A DNA stretch of 64,000 nt from Endomychus coccineus (taxonomy: Eukaryota; Arthropoda; Insecta; Coleoptera; Endomychidae). The notes under the pieces are model-generated. The model saw only the letters and a program-made list of their open reading frames with translations. It made no database searches and was not told the origin of the DNA. Positions within the stretch are counted from its first letter, which is position 1. Each line of letters begins with the position of its first letter. Shown here one piece after another: positions 11,819-23,413 of this stretch. A program made the position numbers and the translations under genes. The DNA lies in the NCBI GenBank assembly GCA_958510875.1, contig OY294067.1, forward strand, positions 143,259,546 through 143,323,545, written 5' to 3'.

Positions 11819-12698
11819 ACCATTTGTAATATCTGTATGCTTTCTTGGTATAGTGGTTCGTATATATACTGAAAACAAAATGAAATAAAAATTCTTTTTG
11901 ACGTTTCGACAATGTTTATTGTCTTACCAGAATTGTGAATTAGTGTTTCCATGTAATTTGGAAAAGAATAGATGATTTCGATCAATGAAATGCCTTCGCA
12001 GCCGACTTGTGTTTTGAGATCCAATCAAAACTGCAGAAGACATTGGATCGGTTGTGTGTGAAAGAGTAATGCATGGCTAATTACAATTCGAAATGAATTG
12101 AATTTGATTAAATACTAGACATTTTAACATTGTGCAATTATAAATATCTATGATTATTGTATGAATTAGTTATTCTATGATAAACACTCCATCCACATCT
12201 ATTATAATCAACTATTCAAGTTTAAGATAATTCTATGGAATTTAACCTCAAAATTGTTACTAATAGTGTCATAGTTAAATAATACGTTATCTTTTCCATG
12301 TTGAATTTTGAATAGACATTTACAAGTGTCAGATATTGAGAGGTTTTAATACTTTTAATTTAAATGTTTTGTTGAATTGAAGATAAGCATTATCTAAGTA
12401 CTCACTATTGAAAATGATGTGATTATCATTGATTTTTGAAAATTTTGGTATTATTCTCAAACTTTATAGTCGTAATAAGTATATTTTTCTATTTTCCCTT
12501 CTGATTGGCGAAGGTATTCATCATCTTTGAGAACGTTTTCTATAAATGGACGGTGTAGAATCCATAATCTTCTTCAATTTCCTTATAAAAAGCCATGATT
12601 CTTATGATGTGTGTATATTGATGTTGAGAGTAGTGTATTCTTTAAAAATAAAAAACCTGTTTCACCAGGCCAAATTATTCTTTTATTGATATTCTTGA
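11819..12698 (-). mobile_element. Penelope-like LTR unit C
   Basis: An 880 bp unit, very similar to B and D. The ribozyme core has CTGGTAA with one base deleted before the stem, a change it shares with unit D. C and D therefore descend from the same damaged unit, by tandem duplication or gene conversion. The ORFs seen in each unit (MDLKTQVGC...) are translations of this non-coding repeat. Confidence 0.8.
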
Positions 12699-13559
12699 AC
12701 CGTTTGTAATATCTGTATGCTTTCTTGGTATAATGGTTCGTATATATACTGAAAACAAAATGAAATAAAATTTTTTTTTGACGTTTCGACAATGTTTATT
12801 GTCTTACCAGAATTGTGAATAAGTGTTTCCATGTAATTTGGAAAAGAATGTTTGATTTCGATTAATGAAATGCGTCTGCAGCCGACTTGTGTTTTAAGAT
12901 CCATTTAAAACTGCAGAAGACATTGGATCGGTTGTGTGTGAGAGAGTAATGTATGGCTAAATACAATTCGAAATGGATTGAATTTGATTAAATACAAGAC
13001 ATTTTAACATTGTGCAATTATAAATATCTATGATTATTGTATGAATTAGTTATTCTATGATAAACACTCCATCCACATATATTATAATCAACTATTTCAG
13101 TTTAAGATAATTCTATGGAACTCAACCTCAAAATTGTTACTCATAGTGTTATAGTTAAATAATACGTTATCTTTTCCATGTTGAATTGTGAATAGACATT
13201 TACAAGTGTCAGATATTAAGAGGTTTTAATACTTTTAATTGAAATGTTTTGTTGAATTGAAGATAAGCATTATCTAAGTACTCACTATTGAAAATGATGT
13301 AATTATCATTGATTTTTGAAAATTTTGGTATTATTCTCAAACTTTATAGTCGTAATAAGTATATTTTTCTATTTTCCCTTCTGATTGGCGAAGGTATTCA
13401 TTATTTTTGAGAACGTTTTCTGTAAATGGACGGTGTAGAATCCATAATCTTCTTCAATTTTCTTATAAAAAGCCATGATTCTTATGATGTATGTATATTG
13501 ATGTTGAGAGTAGTGTATTCTTGAAAAATAAAAAACCTATTTCACCAGGCCAAATTATA
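12699..13559 (-). mobile_element. Penelope-like LTR unit D
   Basis: Last minus-oriented unit before the orientation switch. It ends in ...CAGGCCAAATTAT and meets the inverted unit E with a spacer of only about 20 bp, so D and E are the arms of a palindrome. Confidence 0.8.
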
Positions 13560-14439
13560 CAAGAACATCAATAAAAGAATAATTTGGCCTGGTGAAATAG
13601 GTTTTTTATTCTTCAAGAATACACTTCTCTCGACATCAATATACATACATCATAAGAATCATGGCTTTTTATAAGAAAATTGAAGGAGATTATGGATTCT
13701 ACACCGTCCATTTATAGAGAACGTTCTCAAAGATGATGAATACCTCCGCCAATCAGAAGGGAAAATAGAAAAATATACTTATTACGACTACAAAGTTTAA
13801 GAATAATACCAAAATTTTCAAAAATCAATGATAATCACATCATTTTCAATAGTGAGTACTTAGATAATGCTTATCTTCAATTCAACAAAACATTTCAATT
13901 AAAAGTATTAAAACCTCTCAATATCTGACACTTGTAAATGTCTATTCAAAATTCAACATGGAAAAGATAACGTATTATTTAACTATGACACTATGAGTAA
14001 CAATTTTGAGGTTAAATTCCATAGAATTATCTTAAACTTGAATAGTTGATTATAATATATGTGGATGGAGTGTTTATCATAGAATAACTAATTCATACAA
14101 TAATCATAGATATTTATAATTGCACAATCTTAAAATGTCTTGTATATAATCAAATTCAATCCATCTCAAATTGTAATTAGCCGTACATTATTCTTTCACA
14201 CACAACCGATCCAATGTTTACTGCAGTTTTAATTGGATCTTAAAACACAAGTCGGCTGCAGACGCATTTCATCAATCGAAATCATCCATACTTCTCCAAA
14301 TTACATGGAAACACTAATTCACAATTTCGATAAAGACAATAAACATTTTCGAAACGTCAAAAAGAATTTTTATTCCATTTTATTTTCAGTATATATACGA
14401 ACCAATATACCAAGAAAGCATACAGATATTACAAATGGT
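13560..14439 (+). mobile_element. Penelope-like LTR unit E, inverted
   Basis: An 880 bp plus-oriented unit, reverse complement of D. Its hammerhead core is degraded (TTCGATAAAGAC with a mismatched stem). Confidence 0.8.
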
Positions 14440-15278
14440 TCAAGAATATCAATAAAAGAATAATTTGGCCTGGTGAGATAGGTTTCCTAGTTTTCAAGAA
14501 TACACTACTCTCAACATCAATATACATACATCATAAGAATCATGGCTTTTTATAACAAAATTGAAGAAGATTATGGATTCTACACCGTCCATTCATAGAA
14601 AACGGTCTCAAAGATGATGAATACCTTCGCCAATCAGAAGGGAAAATAGGAAAATATACTTATTACGACTATAAAGTTTAAGAATAATACCAAAATTTTC
14701 AAAAATCAATGATAATCACATCATTTTCAATAGTGAGTACTTAGATAATGCTTATCTTCAATTCAACGAAACATTTCAATTGAAAGTATTAAAACCTCTT
14801 AATATCTGACACTTGTAAATGTCTATTCAAAATTCAACATGGAAAAAATAACGTATTATTTAACTATGACACTATGAGTAACAATTTTGAGGTTAAATTC
14901 CATAGAATTATCTCAAACTTGAATAGTTGATTATAATAGATGTGGATGGAGTGTTTATCATAGAATAACTAATTCATGCAATAATCATAGATATTTATAA
15001 TTGCGCAATCTCAAAATGTCTTGTATTTAATCAAATTCAATCCATTTCAAATTATAATTAGCCATACATTACTCTTTTACACACAACCGATCCAATGTTT
15101 TCTGCAGTTTTAATTGTATCTTAATACACAAGTCGGCTGCAGACGCATTTCATCAATCGAAATCATCTATTCTTTTCCAAATTACATGGAAACACTAATT
15201 CACAATTCTGATGAAGACAATAAACATTGTCGAAACGTCAAAAAGAATTTTTATTTCATTTTATTTATTTTATTCATA
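14440..15278 (+). mobile_element. Penelope-like LTR unit F, with intact ribozyme core
   Basis: Second plus-oriented unit. Its right end is chimeric: it runs into a TTTATTTTATTCATAT-like stretch just before unit G, which faces the other way. It carries the only unit ribozyme core with all conserved bases (15197-15250). Confidence 0.8.
15197..15250 (+). ncRNA. Hammerhead ribozyme (Penelope-type, minimal stem III), core intact
   Basis: CTGATGA starts at 15208, followed by one extra A, a stem GACAAT/ATTGTC with an AAAC loop, then GAAA and CGTC ending at 15239 (predicted cleavage after C15239). Stem I can form from TT/AA next to the core plus AATTC (15197-15201) with GAATT (15246-15250), with an internal loop between them. 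All bases of the CUGANGA...GAAA core are present. Stem III is only two potential pairs with no loop, so cleavage would need dimerisation, as reported for Penelope-associated variants. Activity is inferred. Confidence 0.7.
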
Positions 15279-15284
15279 TACATA

Positions 15285-15770
15285 TTTGTATGTTTTCTTG
15301 GTATATTGGTTCGTATATATACTGAAAATGAATTAAAAATTCTGTTTGACGTTCCGACAATGTTTATTGTCTGTATCAAAATGTGAATTAGTGTTTTCAT
15401 GTAATTTAGAAAAGAATAGATGATTTCGATTAAAGAAATGCGTTCGCAGCCGACTTGTGTTTTGAGATCCAATCAAAACTGCAGAAAACATTGGATCGGT
15501 TGTGTGTGAAAGAGTAATGTATGGCTAATAACAATTTGAAATGGATTGAATTTGATTAAATACAAGATATTTTAAGATTGTACAATTATAAATATCTATG
15601 ATTATTGTATGAATTAGTTATTCTATGATAAACACTTTCGATCTATCATAATCAACTATTCAAGTTTGAGATAATTCTATGGAAATTAACCTCAAAATTG
15701 TTACTCATAGTGTCATAATTAAATAATACTCTATCTTTTTTAGGTTGAATTTTAAAGACAAGTGGAAAAT
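15285..15770 (-). mobile_element. Penelope-like LTR unit G (partial), next to the endonuclease remnant
   Basis: Minus-oriented partial unit of about 490 bp lying just downstream, on the minus strand, of the GIY-YIG remnant at 15796-16075. This is the expected place of the 3' terminal repeat of a Penelope-like element. Its ribozyme core is damaged (GTTCCGAC replaces GTTTCGAC, and the CTGATGA box is altered). Confidence 0.75.
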
Positions 15771-15795
15771 GGCACTTCAAACTAATAAAATTTTG

Positions 15796-16075
15796 TTAAG
15801 TTTGAATTAGATTATTATATAGTTTCGAAAGATTGTAATCTATTTTGTCATTTACACAATTGTTCTTTTTAATTTGAATAGATTCCAATATCAAACGTTT
15901 GTTGTCGTTTGTTTCAATATTCAAAATTTTTGTATTGTTGTAGTCGAATGTATGGTTAGTGTCTTTTACATGTTTATTGAGCGCAGTTGATGAATTTTTG
16001 GTATATTTGTGCCCATTCAACCTTTTTTCGAGGTATTGTGAAGATTGGCCAATGTATACCTTTTCGCAATCTTTG
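15796..16075 (-). pseudogene. GIY-YIG endonuclease domain of a Penelope-like element
   Basis: The minus-strand product reads CEKVYIGQSSQYLEKRLNGH, then a SSTALNKHV block, a NHTFDY block and RLILESIQI. This is the order of the GIY-YIG nuclease: the YIG strand, the catalytic R of LxxRxxxH, a downstream H and the catalytic E (LE). In Penelope-like elements this domain follows the reverse transcriptase and nicks target DNA. The reverse transcriptase is not next to it: homology stops near 16075, where a GC-rich direct repeat (CGCCAGGCCCC at about 16074-16098) marks a breakpoint. It lies upstream of unit G on the same strand, so the pair forms the 3' end of one insertion. Confidence 0.85.
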
Positions 16076-16199
16076 CCAGGCCCCTCGCCAGGCCCCGCGT
16101 CGGTGATATACAATTGTTTCTACCAAAAAACCCCACCGTACAAAGAGTTCTGTGGAAAATGTCTTATCTGCCTGGAGTATCATTGGATCCTATAAGTCA

Positions 16200-16851
16200 G
16201 TGTATCTTTCGTGTTATCAGCTATTGTATGTGAATGTCATATGTATACTTTTATTGTACCATATATGATAGATTTGTTGTACTGGTACTATTTCTAAATG
16301 AATGAACGAATATGTCAAACAGATAGATTATTTGAAGTTATATGAAGCTTATTTCAAACATATTGAATAAAAAAATTCAAATCCAAATCCCAAACCACTA
16401 TGTAGGTTCTGCACAGGAAATCTTGCGCTATTATATTATGTCCAAATGTTTGAAACGTTTCCAAAACCAGGAAAATTTTCAAGCATGGGAATTTTCCAAA
16501 TGATATACGTAATGACTTATCAGATTCAGAAACTCTAGTATTTTTCATTATTGAATCAAATCCCCCTCAAAATGAAACTGGAATTAGAATTTTTCAAGTA
16601 ATTTCTCTTTTTGAAAATGAAGTATTGAAGTTCGAAATCGTAATCCAAAGTTTGATTGATATAGTTATATCTAACAAAGTAATTCTATTCTCCATTTGTC
16701 TGGAATAGAATATCAGAAAGTAACACACAAATCAATCCAAGTCAAATTCCATACATTGAATAGCGAAAATAGATCTCGAAAACGTACTTCTGCATTACTC
16801 TTCATATGACGGATTCACTGGGTGTTATGTCTGACTCGATTTCAATTTCAG
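16200..16851. other. Gene-free stretch upstream of the first visible ADAMTS exon
   Basis: No ORF of note. The last 20 bases (TCGATTTCAATTTCAG) form the splice acceptor used by the exon beginning at 16852. Confidence 0.5.
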
Positions 16852-17225
16852 GGCGCTACACAAAAGGGATTGTGGACTACAATTTAGTAATACCTCACAA
16901 ATTGTCATCGAGTGGAGAATTTGAAACGTATGAAATTCCACAGTATTTCAAACATGATTTTTCTAAACGGAGATTGAAGCGTTCCTTGGATGATGAGGAA
17001 AGAGTTAACTATGGCTTTAGATTGGACGATAAAAAATACCAAATGACGGTTTGGCCAAATCATGGGTTCATCTCTTCCGATGCGGTTCTCGAGAAAAGGG
17101 AATCGAAGAAAAATGTGAATGACAGAGATTTGCGAAAGATTGATAAGGAAAAGCTATGTCACTATACTGGAGTGATAAGAGGAATACCAAATTCCAGAGT
17201 AGCTATTTCTACCTGTTATGGTTTG
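16852..17225 (+). CDS. ADAMTS-type metalloprotease, propeptide exon
   Basis: This exon encodes about 125 residues of a reprolysin-type propeptide: GRYTKGIVDYNLVIPHKL near the start, then SSSGEFETYEIP, a basic KRRLKRSLDDE stretch, and the closing RVAISTCYGL. The closing C-x-G-L motif is the usual propeptide Cys region ahead of 'xGYI' in ADAM/ADAMTS proteins. The acceptor AG is at 16850-16851 and the donor GTATGA at 17226. The exon enters with two bases of a split codon and leaves in phase 0, joining to AGYVLMEDKRYF at 23636. An ATG at 16806 lies in the acceptor region and is unlikely to be a start. The product would be a secreted, furin-activated zinc protease acting on extracellular matrix. 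The exact paralogue cannot be named. Confidence 0.85.
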
Positions 17226-17948
17226 GTATGATACACTTTATTTAACAAATGTTAACAACAATAATTGTCACGATTTTCATCCATAATACTAAAGCGAAAT
17301 CAGGGTGATCGGATTATACTAAAGTGGAATCAGGGTGATACGATATTCTTTGTCATAGAATATTAATATAGTGCAAATTGCATTATTTGTGCTATATTCC
17401 AATATAACTGATGAATGAATAATGAAAATTATGTAGAAATCTATTCGAAAAATTTCTACTCTTTGAGTATCAGAAAAAAATCTGGTTAATATTTATTCAT
17501 CTTAAATATTCTAGATTGGTACTACATCCTTCGAACATTATTCAAGTCTATGACTTCTATATCGAAAGAAGTTTGAGTCTGAAGCATGGTAAGTTATATA
17601 TCATATTTCCTATACTGCGGAATAGTGAAGGGAAAAATGGAGTTAATTTTCAAATTATTCTACTAGTTCCATAGTGTGTGTGTTCATAATTCAGCTTTTC
17701 GGAACATATCTATTACAAATTCATAAACAAGATTTTCAGTCATCGGTACCTTGATTCAATCAGATCAATGATCTGCACCCCAATATTGAGTTCACTATAG
17801 GAAGAATATCAATCTCAATTTTCCAAATTTAGCGTTACTTACAAATGAAATATTGAACATAGATTTTGCTATCAATGCACTCGTAGCACAATAATTAACA
17901 CCTCAATCTGAATGGAATAAGTTTGCTGATGATTGACCTATTTTTGGC

Positions 17949-18569
17949 TAATTATTGGGAAAATTCAGTCGGGGGTTTTCGGGGTCGCTGATTACGACCT
18001 CGAACTCAGATTGATCAAAATCGATCTTCCCAGCTGGTAATTGGCCAGGTTAATTGGACAAAATTGATCATTTTTTTAATTTCATCGCAAATAGACAGGA
18101 AAAATCACCCGTGGGTTTTCGGAGTCGCTGAGTACGATTCTGAAGTCAAATTGTCCCAAATCGAACTCCTCAGCTGATAATTGCCAGGTTTAATTAGACA
18201 AAATTGACCAATTTCCGAAACTAACAATCTGACTTCAGAATCATACTCAGCGACTCCGAAAACCCCCGAGTGATTTTTCCTGTCTATTTGCCATGAAATT
18301 AAGAAGGAATGATCAATTTTGTCCAATTAAACTGGCCAATTACCAGCTGGGAAGATCGATTTTGGCCAATCTGAGTTCAGAATCGTAATCAGCGACCTTA
18401 AAACCCCGAGAGTTTTTTCCTGGATATTTTTGATGAAATTTGAAAAAATGGTCACTTTGTCCAATTAAAGTAGCCAATTACCAGCTGGGGAGTTCGATTT
18501 TGGCCAATCTGAGTTCAGAATTGTGATCAGCGACCCCGAAAACCCCCGACTAAATTTTCCCAATAATTA
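17949..18569. mobile_element. Foldback DNA element with nested inverted copies
   Basis: The outer ends are inverted: 'TAATTATTGGGAAAATT' at 17949 and 'AATTTTCCCAATAATTA' ending at 18569. They are followed by a GGGGGTTTTCGGGGTCGCTGA block and its complement. Inside, further copies of this block and of a 'CCAATTACCAGCTGGG'-type block alternate in both orientations. There are at least five copies of the TTTTCGG..TCGCTGA motif. No ORF of transposase type was seen, so it is a non-autonomous, strongly self-pairing element. Confidence 0.8.
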
Positions 18570-19025
18570 GACAAAAATTGGTCAATTTTTGGTTAAAAAA
18601 AAAATAACGGATTTGCACAAAAAACTAACCGGTAAGCTTTTTCCTAGACGTCATCCCGAATCGAATGCACTTTGTTCCATCAAAATCGGTTCATATCTTT
18701 CGATTTTCATAATGAAATACCTATTTGACTCGACTACATATTCCATAACTTTTCAACATATTCTCTGCAACGTCATCCCAATCGAAGGCTCTGCTATTTC
18801 TATGTCACACTTAATAACATGCCCCCGCTATTCTATCTCAGGAATTATTTTTCAGTTAATGACTAATTTTGATGATGCTATTGCGTGTTGAAAGAACAGT
18901 TACATAATTTAAAGTGTAAATCCGTGATTTATACACATTTAACTATTCAATTTCAACGAATTTACATACAGTAAAGCCAAAACTCTGAAGAATAATCAAT
19001 CACATGCTTAGTGTTCACCTCGCAA

Positions 19026-19341
19026 ACATATACTGAAGCTAATAAACTATGAAAAAGTTCACACTGTGGACTACACTATAACATTATAAATGAGAAATAT
19101 CACCCTTATCCTCTAAAAATCCTGTTAAGATACTGAGAGCCTTTCACCGTCCAAGTAGCTATCATCAGAGTAAATTAAATTAAACATATACTGAAGCTAA
19201 TAAACTATAAAAAAGTTCACACTGTGGACTACACTATAACATTATAAATGAGAAATATCATCCTTATCCTCTAAAAATCCTGTTGAGATACTAAGAGCCT
19301 TTCACCGTCCAAGTAGCTATCATCAGAGTAAACTAAATTAG
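19026..19341. repeat. Tandem duplication, two copies of about 158 bp
   Basis: Copies at 19026-19183 and 19184-19341 differ at only a few bases. The shared landmark is 'ACATATACTGAAGCTAATAA'. No coding content. Confidence 0.85.
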
Positions 19342-19529
19342 AAATCAATGCCTGTAAAAATATGTTTGAAATTAAGAGGTTATATTATATGAGAGTTTAC
19401 CCTCAGCTGGTTATGAATCTCAGTTCACTAAATTTCTTTTTGCTCGTTCCAAGAGGAATGAGGTGGTAGGTATTCAAAACATATTTGGCTAACACTGTTT
19501 TTTCGCCATTACTATACTCTTAGCAGACG

Positions 19530-19625
19530 AAGTATGTTATAGAGAATGTGAAACAATTAAGTAAAAATCAGTAATCCAATCAAATAATTTGCGAAGAGTA
19601 ACTTTGCCTCGAACACTATTTCTAG
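19530..19625. repeat. Dispersed repeat, copy 1
   Basis: About 95 bp containing 'GAATGTGAAACAATTA' and 'GAGTAACTTTGCC'. It recurs in the same orientation at about 39175-39266, 19.6 kb away. Confidence 0.65.
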
Positions 19626-21783
19626 TTTTTCTTCAATGTGGACAAAATGTTCTTCTTATCGAGTTAGAATGTTCCCTCCAATTTGCCTCACATAGCATAG
19701 AAGAGACGATTCTGTAGATCTTGGATTTGTCAAAGTCGTAAACTTCAACAAAGGTTTCGATAAAACAGTTCTTAGCTTGTTTTCACATTCACAAATGAGT
19801 TATATTGCATATTTGGCAATTTTTTTTTGGAATTTATCAATCACCTAAGAACGATAAGTAAAACTCTTGAATTTCGTTGAACTATTTGGAGGTGATTGTT
19901 CTAGTTTGGTTAATTGGTTGCGTTCCATTCTTATTTTTTGTTCAGAAATTGAGTTATTAATGAAATATTCATCGACCATTGTCCAGCGATATTTGCTCAA
20001 GTTTGTAATTTCGCTGGCTCTTAGGGAAATTTAATAATCTGCGCACGAGACTTACAAATGGACTATTTTATTATCAATTATATATATTATATTATCCGCA
20101 GGAGTATAAATATTTGTTTAAGCGGATTTTCTGCAAACAATATTGAACCCCAAGTCATGACAATCTTTGATAATGTTAATATCAAGTGAAGGAAGCTGGT
20201 TACCTGTTTTTATTTCTAAGTGAATTAGAGTGAATCAAATTGATGAGTGTATTCAAGAAGCCATGTAAATCAGAAACATTACTTATGTAACAAGGATTTA
20301 GCCTCGGTTATTTTCAATAATAAAAAGCAAAATCATCTTTTGAAAATTAAAATTTCATGTAAAATTAGAATTTTTCAAAGCAAAGTAACAAGAACATATA
20401 GGTGTTGTCAGATGTTTTTTGTTCAGTATTAATAAAAAATGTAGCTCATGAAAGTTAAAAAATTTCTAAAATAAACACAAATTAGTTCAAACCCGCCTCA
20501 AGGAGGATGATATGATAACATGATCAAGAGGTTTACAATGATTCCGAAAAATTCCAATAGTATCTTGTTCGCAAGTGAATCATAAACCTGTCAGGGTGAA
20601 TAACTAATATAGGACGGAAAACGAATGCCGAGTTATATAATAAATTTTAGTGTTAACCGTCTGGAGGTATTTAGCTAGTGCCTTTTTTATACAGAGCCAC
20701 TGCTGATCTGAATATGGGAGTTTTACACGTCTTTCTTTCATAAGTTACATAATTAATCAAAATGTATCAAACGTAAGTAGAGACGTAACATAGTATCTTA
20801 TCATCAAAATTGTAATTAAATTTAGTCTAGATTATCGTTGAAATAATATGTACATTCAAATTAGTTAGTAATACCTAGGAGAGGAGATATGTTCAGAAAT
20901 CCTCTTCCTAAATATTCTGAATTTGAGACCTCAAGAGATGAATCTTACTGCTTATTGGTTGAACAATTCAGGGATCCTTTTCCTAATTCTCGGTTGGTAT
21001 TCGAGTGAAAGGACGCATTACAAATACCAGGGTCAATGCCTAAAACCTTCAGTAATATTTTCTAACTTCTCTTTAGAAATCACGTGACACTTAGTCAATT
21101 TCAATTAATTTAACTTAATAGTTTCTCCAGACTTTTTTTTGATTAAAAAGCTGAATTTCGCTGCATCAGAGTTGTTTTAGATTTTCATTCAAAGTTTGCT
21201 TAAAGTTCAAATTCGATGATACATTCAAATCAGTTCATTCAATTTTGATCCCATAGGTTCATTCTGGTTGGGTATCGATTTAATAATCTAAGATTCTTTT
21301 CTGTCTTTTAGTTAATTTAGATCATACCGGTTTGTTTTATTTGAGTTTGGATTGTGATCTTATTTTCTTAGTTAAAAATTCATCATGATATTCTTTCTAT
21401 CATCTTCAATTATCACAGCCATTCTGTTATCATTATCATTATTAATTTAATTGTTATCTTCATTATAAAGTTTTATTGTTGTTGCTGAGTACGAGCTTAT
21501 CTAATCATTATTAGGATTCACCCTTCCACATACCTTCCAATGTGTTAAATCTTAAGCGTCTTCTGAGATAAAAGGGTAAGTCTCGATGATATTTTTCATT
21601 TTTGTTCTGGCTAATCAATGATTGGGATTAAGCTCCAACGTGTCGTGGTTCTCCAAATTGAATGACTACACTGTCAATGGATGAATTGATTGAAGATTAG
21701 GAATAATATAGATTCCTTAAGTATAGTTCTACAGAGTTTCATAAAGAGGGAGCCATGTTACATTTATAATCGCGGAAATGTCA

Positions 21784-22017
21784 TCAACATTTTGGAAACG
21801 ATTGACCTACTTTTGATTCCAAGGAGGTTTCAAACTCGCTCAAAAACACATTTGCCAAAATAGGAGAGAACGGATGTCTGATTGCTGGTTTTTGTTGGAG
21901 GGGAAAATTTTCTGTTTCATGGATTGAGACATAATTAATCACGTATTCTGTGCAGTTTGCATTGGAGATATCAATATTTGGAAGCCATTTCATCATAATG
22001 TTCATCGTTTCAGGCAT
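21784..22017 (-). pseudogene. Penelope-like reverse transcriptase fragment
   Basis: The minus-strand ORF contains FPLQQKPAIRHPFSPILANV followed by FLSEFE. This matches the Penelope-like RT block with pattern 'Q..G.AMGSPLSP.LA..FM..FE', with the AMGS part decayed to IRHP. It is a short scrap inside the ADAMTS intron. Flanking RT motifs are not readable in frame. It could belong to the same family as the endonuclease remnant at 15796-16075. Confidence 0.7.
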
Positions 22018-22589
22018 AGGGATATTCAGTTACACCAACTAATTATAAAATATCTTCATTTGAAAGTTTTATTCATGGATTGTTAAACTTCCAAACGAAA
22101 TTATATTGACGAAGTTGAGAAAACAAAAAAAGAAAATGAAACGCAGACATTCATCAATAATGTTTTTTTTAATTTGCAATACCTAGAACCCGTTCATAGA
22201 TGTGATGACAGAAAATTGATTAGGCAACACCTTCGGCAAAATCCCGCCTTCACCAAAACCAGGATTCACAAGTCGATTGTGAGTTGTGCTCAAAAGGCTC
22301 TTTGGGCCAAACTAGAAGGAACGTGTTAATTCGGTATAAAGAACATTTTGTGCTTATAAAGAGAAATAATGGTGAACAATCAGCGTCAGTCGAATATATT
22401 TTGAATATAGATCACACCATTTCTTAATAAAGTTTATCTCATAATGATGACAGATATCTGGCTTATTTAGAAGAGATGTATTAGCGAAAAAATAATTTAA
22501 TGAATTCAGATTCACCTCCAACTGAGGGTTATCCCTTATACATCCTATTAATTCCAAATAGTATCTAAACATATACTTTTGGATTCCTT

Positions 22590-22900
22590 ATTCAGTTCAC
22601 TCTGATGATGGCTGCTCAACCTCTACACTCTCACTGTATATCCAGTGGATGAGGGTGATTGATTCTTGTTCATTGTGATACACTTTAGCTCACAGATTCT
22701 ACTCAGAAGGGAGCTATAGGTCGGTTTGGTGATGTTACACTTACGATATCATTGACCTCTCTACAATATCCTAGAAACTTGAACGATCCCCCCTTTTATA
22801 TGGATATGGCCATGATCGGTGCTTAGCAGAAATCATGTTTGTTCTTTCATCACGAGAACATCCAGGTAGGCGAACGCTGTTCACATAAATTTTTCCGATT
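22590..22900 (+). pseudogene. LINE 3' fragment in the intron
   Basis: A plus-strand translation near 22710-22770 gives IGRFGDVTLTISLTSLQ, matching the 'RLIGDxxLTxxLxSLxHRR' block near the end of non-LTR ORF2. A parallel text occurs at about 24590-24660 in the second LINE fragment, so both derive from one family. No open frame remains. Confidence 0.6.
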
Positions 22901-23146
22901 ATTAATCAATTGTTTCATGCACTACATCTGAATTTTCTTAAATAACAAGGAATAAAGTTCCAATGAGCAGTATGTACACATGATGTGATATTGCTGATCT
23001 TCTTCTTCATTCAATCTGATCTATTCAAGGGGTGAAAATATGGAGAAATCACCGGCTTTCACCTTCACAGAGTAAACTTATAGGAATAGGTGGATACAAT
23101 TACTTAAAATTTTATATCTTTGTCCAGTTCATTCCTCTCAATCTAT

Positions 23147-23413
23147 TCAATGGGTGAATGTATGAAGGTGTGAAGCTGAATATAAACTCTTTGAAATCTC
23201 ATATCTTTTTCGGGTTGATTTATCTCCATAACAGTCAACTAGTGCATAAACATTAGATTCAAACAGAGGACAACACTCAAATCGAATTAACTTCCTAATG
23301 ACCGTATGTTTCATCTGTTCATTATTGTTAATGTTAATGTTGATCAGCAGAGTTGGATCCTCAAATGGCCGAGATGATCTTGATATAGAAATCATCAAAA
23401 AATTAACGATCAT
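23147..23413 (-). other. Unrecognised minus-strand ORF in the intron
   Basis: The 88-residue ORF has no recognised motif and lies antisense within the ADAMTS intron. It is probably chance. Confidence 0.15.

Noticed and set aside
10240..15472. A family of similar ORFs of 69-105 residues (MDLKTQVGC.. and MSKRQKE..) in the Penelope units
   Set aside because: They recur once per LTR unit and span the ribozyme motif, and they are interrupted differently in each unit. They are translations of a non-coding repeat.
16806..16851. ATG at 16806 as start of the ADAMTS-type protein
   Set aside because: No signal peptide follows and a good splice acceptor (TTTCAATTTCAG) ends at 16851, so the sequence before it is intron.
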